NCBI GenBank assembly: GCA_965178125.1
Contig: OZ237740.1
Coordinates: 806,001-870,000 of the forward strand
Source of the DNA: Bilabrum cf. latius
Taxonomy: Eukaryota; Bigyra: Bicosoecida; Bigyra; Bicosoecida
Length of the DNA: 64,000 bases
Direction of reading: 5' to 3'
Shown: positions 61,201 through 64,000 of the stretch, piece by piece
How positions within the stretch are numbered: position 1 is the first letter of the stretch
Layout: each line of letters begins with the position of its first letter
Translations under genes and position numbers: made by a program
The notes under the pieces: generated by a model
Seen by the model: the letters and a program-made list of their open reading frames with translations, nothing else
Told to the model about the DNA's origin: nothing
The model's database searches: none

Positions 61201-62160
61201 GCAGACTCCAGCCTTGCAGCGCTTGCCCCCAAGTCCGCCATCGCGAAGGCCCCAGGTGCAGTGCCTGCCGCCTCGCCGCCCCCGCGACCGGCCGCCGGGC
61301 CCTCGGACCTTTTTAGCCTCATGGAGGCAGAAAAGCGCAGGTCCGAAGCCCAGAGGGAAGCAGACCTGGCTGCCGCGCGACTGGCCGCGATGGAGGACGC
61401 GAGAAAGCTAGCTGCAGAATAGGAGGAGAAGGCGCAGCGCGCGGCGCGCGGCTCAGCTTGGGGGGCTGCTGGGGGTGGCCGCGGCGGGTCTGGACCTCGG
61501 CCATTGGACGAGATCATGCAAGCCGAGAAGATTGCCTCACGGCACCGCGGTGGCCAGCGCGCAGGAGCCTCTCACGCTGGGCTTGGCAGCAGCATGAGCA
61601 AACCACCGGTGCCGGTGTCTTCGCCATGGGGTTCCCGCAAGGTGGTTGCAAGCCCCGTCTTGGCACCTTCACGACCGCCCCAAAGTACCAAGTGGGGCAC
61701 TACCACGAGAGGTGCCCGGCCCGTTGCAGTGACCGCCTCCATGCTGGGCGGCAGCGCAGCTCTAGGCAGGCAGGAGGAAGATACTGGTGGGCAGGTGGGG
61801 GCATCGGCAGGGGGCGTCTTCAGCCTGGAGGCACAGCTGGCTCAGGCCAAGAAGGAGCAGTCGCGGGAGGAGGAGGCCAGGCTGGCAGCGGCCAGGGAAC
61901 AGGCGCAGCTCGAGGCAGCACTGGCTGCTTCTATGCAGTCGGGAGACGTGGCCTACTAGCAGGCTGCTGGTGGCTCTCGCGGTGGATATCCTCCAAGGGG
62001 AGGTGGGAGCAAGGGTAGTAGGCGCGGCGGCGGGCGGGGTCGTGGCAGGGGAGCGGGTCGGGGTCGGGGAGGGGGAGGGGGCGGGCGTGGGAGGTCGGGC
62101 GGGAGAGGGCGCGGTGGAGGTGGAGGCCGGGGCAATGCGCGCGGTGGGCGGCGCCAGTGA
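55296..62160 (+). CDS. IBtk-like protein: ankyrin, RCC1 repeats, BACK-like helix, RGG tail
   Basis: Two exons, 55296-55419 and 55550-62160, 2,244 aa, stop TGA. The 130-bp intron (GTAAGC...TCATAG) joins TPLHIS-V to a TAG (Gln) and HVDSD, completing an ankyrin repeat. Eleven TAG codons in all. Domains: ankyrin repeats at about 1-110 (GCTPLHIS, NLWTPMHRAVYFGCYGVAAML); RCC1 blade repeats at about 336-521 (AHTLALCSDGAVFAWGTGS, HSLALSGNGSVLAWGADQYG) and again at 886-961 (DTHTVAATRDGVVFVWGTGE); a post-BTB/BACK-like helix at about 1169-1212 (AIAEQLGASQLAAACGEYI); Lys-rich disordered blocks; and an RGG-rich tail from about 2179. The ANK-RCC1-BTB order matches IBtk, a CUL3 substrate adaptor in animals; the BTB fold itself is not clearly visible and may be split by insertions. 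The RGG tail suggests RNA binding (inference). Confidence 0.8.
60895..60946 (+). repeat. Two 22-bp copies at 30-bp spacing (GSEPSS) in the IBtk-like gene
   Basis: GCAGGCTCCGAGCCCAGCTC occurs twice, 30 bp apart, encoding AGSEPSSKAG and AGSEPSSRTS in a disordered linker. Confidence 0.85.
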
Positions 62161-62327
62161 CGAAAGTAATACTCGCCAACGAAGTTAGCGCGAGCAAAAG
62201 GGGCTGCTGAGACCCCGTCCGTCCAAGCCATGATGGGTAGAAATGTTGATCCGGATGAAGCCCAAAAGATAGACATTGCAGGACACCTACAGTGGTGAAC
62301 GGAAATTCATTAGTGCTTGCAGATCAC

Positions 62328-63969
62328 TCACATGCCAGCGCCAGAGGCCGCGCCTCCGCCCGCCTTGCTAGTAAGAGGTCGCACTTCGACCGTCTTACCG
62401 CTCGTGATCTTGCCCCAGCCGATGAGCCTCCAATGCTTGTCAACTTGCCTGCTCAGGGCGATCTTGTCCCCGGGCTCTGCGCACACTGGCAGCGTTAATG
62501 TCAGGGTGGCGATGTCACCCCTGACCTTGCCAACCCTGCCCGTGGTGCTCTTGGACCCGACATTGACCATGAGGCTCTCCTTCCTCTCCAGCTTGCGGAT
62601 CTTCTGGTCCGTGCCCTCACCGGCGCGCACTCCCAGCAATCGTCGCAGCAGGTGGTACTGCACCTGAATTTCCTCGTAAACCATGGGCAGGTTGCCCCTG
62701 TGCCCCAGGACGTGGCCCACAAGCCTATCTGCCCGGGTGAGGGTGGGGTCAATGCTGGTTCCCACTCCGATGAGGCCGCCCGGCACGGCGTACTGCAGCT
62801 TGTTGGTCTCCGCCTTGAGATCCGTGACGGTGCTAAAAATCGGGGAGCACACGTTCTGCTTGGTGGCGGGGTCCCTTCGCACCAGCCCGGGGAGGATCTC
62901 GATCTCGTCGCCCAGCTTGAGGACCCCCCTGAGGATGGACCCTCCCGCCACGCCTCCCTCCATGTCTTCGATCTTGTGCCCCGGTCTGTTCACGTCGAAG
63001 GATCGAATGACGATCATCCTGGGGCTGTTGGTGAAGTCTCTCACGGGGAGAGGAACCTTCCTCGCGAGGTACTCGCAGACCAGGTCCACGTTGTACCCTA
63101 GCTGGGCCGAGACGGGCAGGATGGGGGCGTTCTCGGCCACACCTCCGTCCAAAAAGGCCTTGATCTGCTGGTACTGCTCCTTGGCCTGGTCTCGGCTGAC
63201 GATATCGACCTTGTTCTGCAGCACGATGATCTTGTCCAGCTGCATGATCTCCACCGCTGCCAGGTGCTCTTGGGTCTGGGGCTATGGGCAAGGCTCGTTG
63301 GCAGCGATGAGCAGGATGGCGGCGTCCATCACGGCTGCTCCGTTCAGCATGGTTGCCATGAGAATGTCGTGGCCCGGGCAATCGACAAAGGAAATGTGCC
63401 GCACCAGCTGCATGGTTCTGCCCGTGCCGTCTTCCATGGGATACTCATCAGGGGAATTACTTCGACCAGAGGCGTAGACGTACGGCGGTGCGCTCGACCT
63501 GTAAATCTTCGCATTAGCGTAGCCAAGCTTGATAGTAATGTTCTGAGCCAACTCATCCTTGAACTTCACGGTCTTCACACCCGACAGAGCCTTCACAGTG
63601 GTGCTCTTGCCGTGCGCTACGTGACCTACGGTTCCGATGTTGATGGTTGCCTATCTCGAGATGATCTCGGGGGTCAGTGGTGTGAGAGATTCGACCTTGA
63701 GCCCCTCCAATGACTGCTCTTTCATGCCCTGCAGGAGATCAAATGGGAGGCAACAAGGGTGCGAGAAACAAGACTTGAACCGGTGCAGTTCTGCCAGAAC
63801 GAGGGACAGGGACAGTACTGGGAGCCTAGGCCAAAGCATAGCAACCCATGCCATTGCTTACCTCTCCAGTAGGCATCGGGGGCCCCTTTGCAGACCAAGG
63901 GTGAAGTTTCTCCGCGTCAAAGTCGGGTGCACGAACACCTCCTGCCCCACTGGCGGCCCCACTGCCCAT
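62328..63969 (-). CDS. EIF2S3: Translation initiation factor eIF2 subunit gamma
   Basis: Two minus-strand exons, 63969-63862 and 63728-62328, 502 aa, stop TGA. The 133-bp intron (GTAAGC...CTGCAG) joins PMPTGE to GMKEQSL. eIF2-gamma is the GTPase that carries initiator Met-tRNA to the 40S subunit. Visible: LTPEIIS, G1 GHVAHGKST, switch region [15 protein letters not shown]3 VDCPGHD, G4 NKVD, then the second and third domains ([44 protein letters not shown]). Two TAG codons lie at invariant glutamines: 63651-63653 in ISR-Q-ATINIGT and 63282-63284 in CP-Q-PQT. The usual Cys pairs of the eukaryotic zinc-knuckle-like insertion after NAKIY are absent here. The frame is open from the ATG to the window edge, so the start could lie further upstream. 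It converges on the IBtk-like gene, 167 bp between stops. Confidence 0.97.
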
Positions 63970-64000
63970 CGACGACTTCAAAACGCTCTTTGGGGACTCA

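Noticed and set aside
1-64000. Programmed stop-codon readthrough or widespread pseudogenes as the reason for internal TAGs
   Set aside because: The breaks are almost exclusively TAG, never TAA or TGA, occur in more than ten unrelated genes on both strands, and no frameshifts accompany them. Decay or readthrough would not be so selective.
1-64000. TAG meaning leucine (as in one rhizarian and some algal mitochondria)
   Set aside because: Both conserved eIF2-gamma sites demand Gln, and several other sites (next to the Walker A in IE-Q-QIMGGGKSS, within Gln/charged stretches) fit a polar residue better than Leu.

Overview
This window is nuclear DNA from a unicellular eukaryote that reads UAG as glutamine. 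Its genes are GC-rich (strongly C/G-ending codons in several genes), carry short GT-AG introns (86 to 174 bp), and include purely eukaryotic products: eIF2-gamma, the U3 snoRNP protein IMP3, an IBtk-like ANK/RCC1 protein, SPRY and R2R3-MYB proteins, and hybrid histidine kinases of the kind seen in many protists. I cannot name the lineage. Read with the standard code almost every long gene is broken by in-frame TAG. Read with TAG as Gln, the pieces join in the same frame into uninterrupted reading frames of up to about 18 kb. I traced more than 100 internal TAG codons. Of the 14 genes whose 3' end I can place, 11 stop at TGA, 3 at TAA and none at TAG. Two of the TAGs fall on invariant glutamines of eIF2-gamma, which fixes the meaning. 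This equals NCBI translation table 15.

Layout, left to right: the C-terminal end of a hybrid histidine kinase (1-1064, +); an ankyrin protein with a long disordered tail (1656-4687, +); a glutathionyl-hydroquinone reductase (4836-6043, -); a glycolipid-transfer protein (6406-7392, -); a 2,002-residue type I surface protein built of repeated beta-sandwich-like modules (7595-13603, +); an unknown coiled-coil/hydrophobic protein (14158-17580, +); an R2R3-MYB protein with a 1,300-residue low-complexity tail (17996-22625, +); a giant 6,098-residue DUF3638/DUF3645-type ATPase-like protein with CUB-like, EF-hand and three SPRY domains (22809-41332, +); a 3.2-kresidue membrane PAS/degenerate-histidine-kinase protein ending in SH3 (41418-51236, -); a poorly resolved stretch holding a perfect 88-bp direct repeat and one cryptic terminal exon (51237-52235); IMP3 (52236-52881, -); mitochondrial [2Fe-2S] ferredoxin (53219-53794, -); a GNAT-like protein (54253-55068, +); an IBtk-like ANK-RCC1-BACK-RGG protein (55296-62160, +); and eIF2-gamma (62328-63969, -).

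The genome is compact (convergent 3' ends 85 to 167 bp apart, divergent starts about 200 to 460 bp apart). Introns sit almost only at the 5' ends of genes; one exon runs 17.9 kb without interruption. There is no operon-like logic. The genes are housekeeping (translation, rRNA processing, Fe-S assembly, glutathione and lipid handling) mixed with large lineage-elaborated signalling and surface proteins. No mobile element, CRISPR array, rRNA or convincing tRNA was found.
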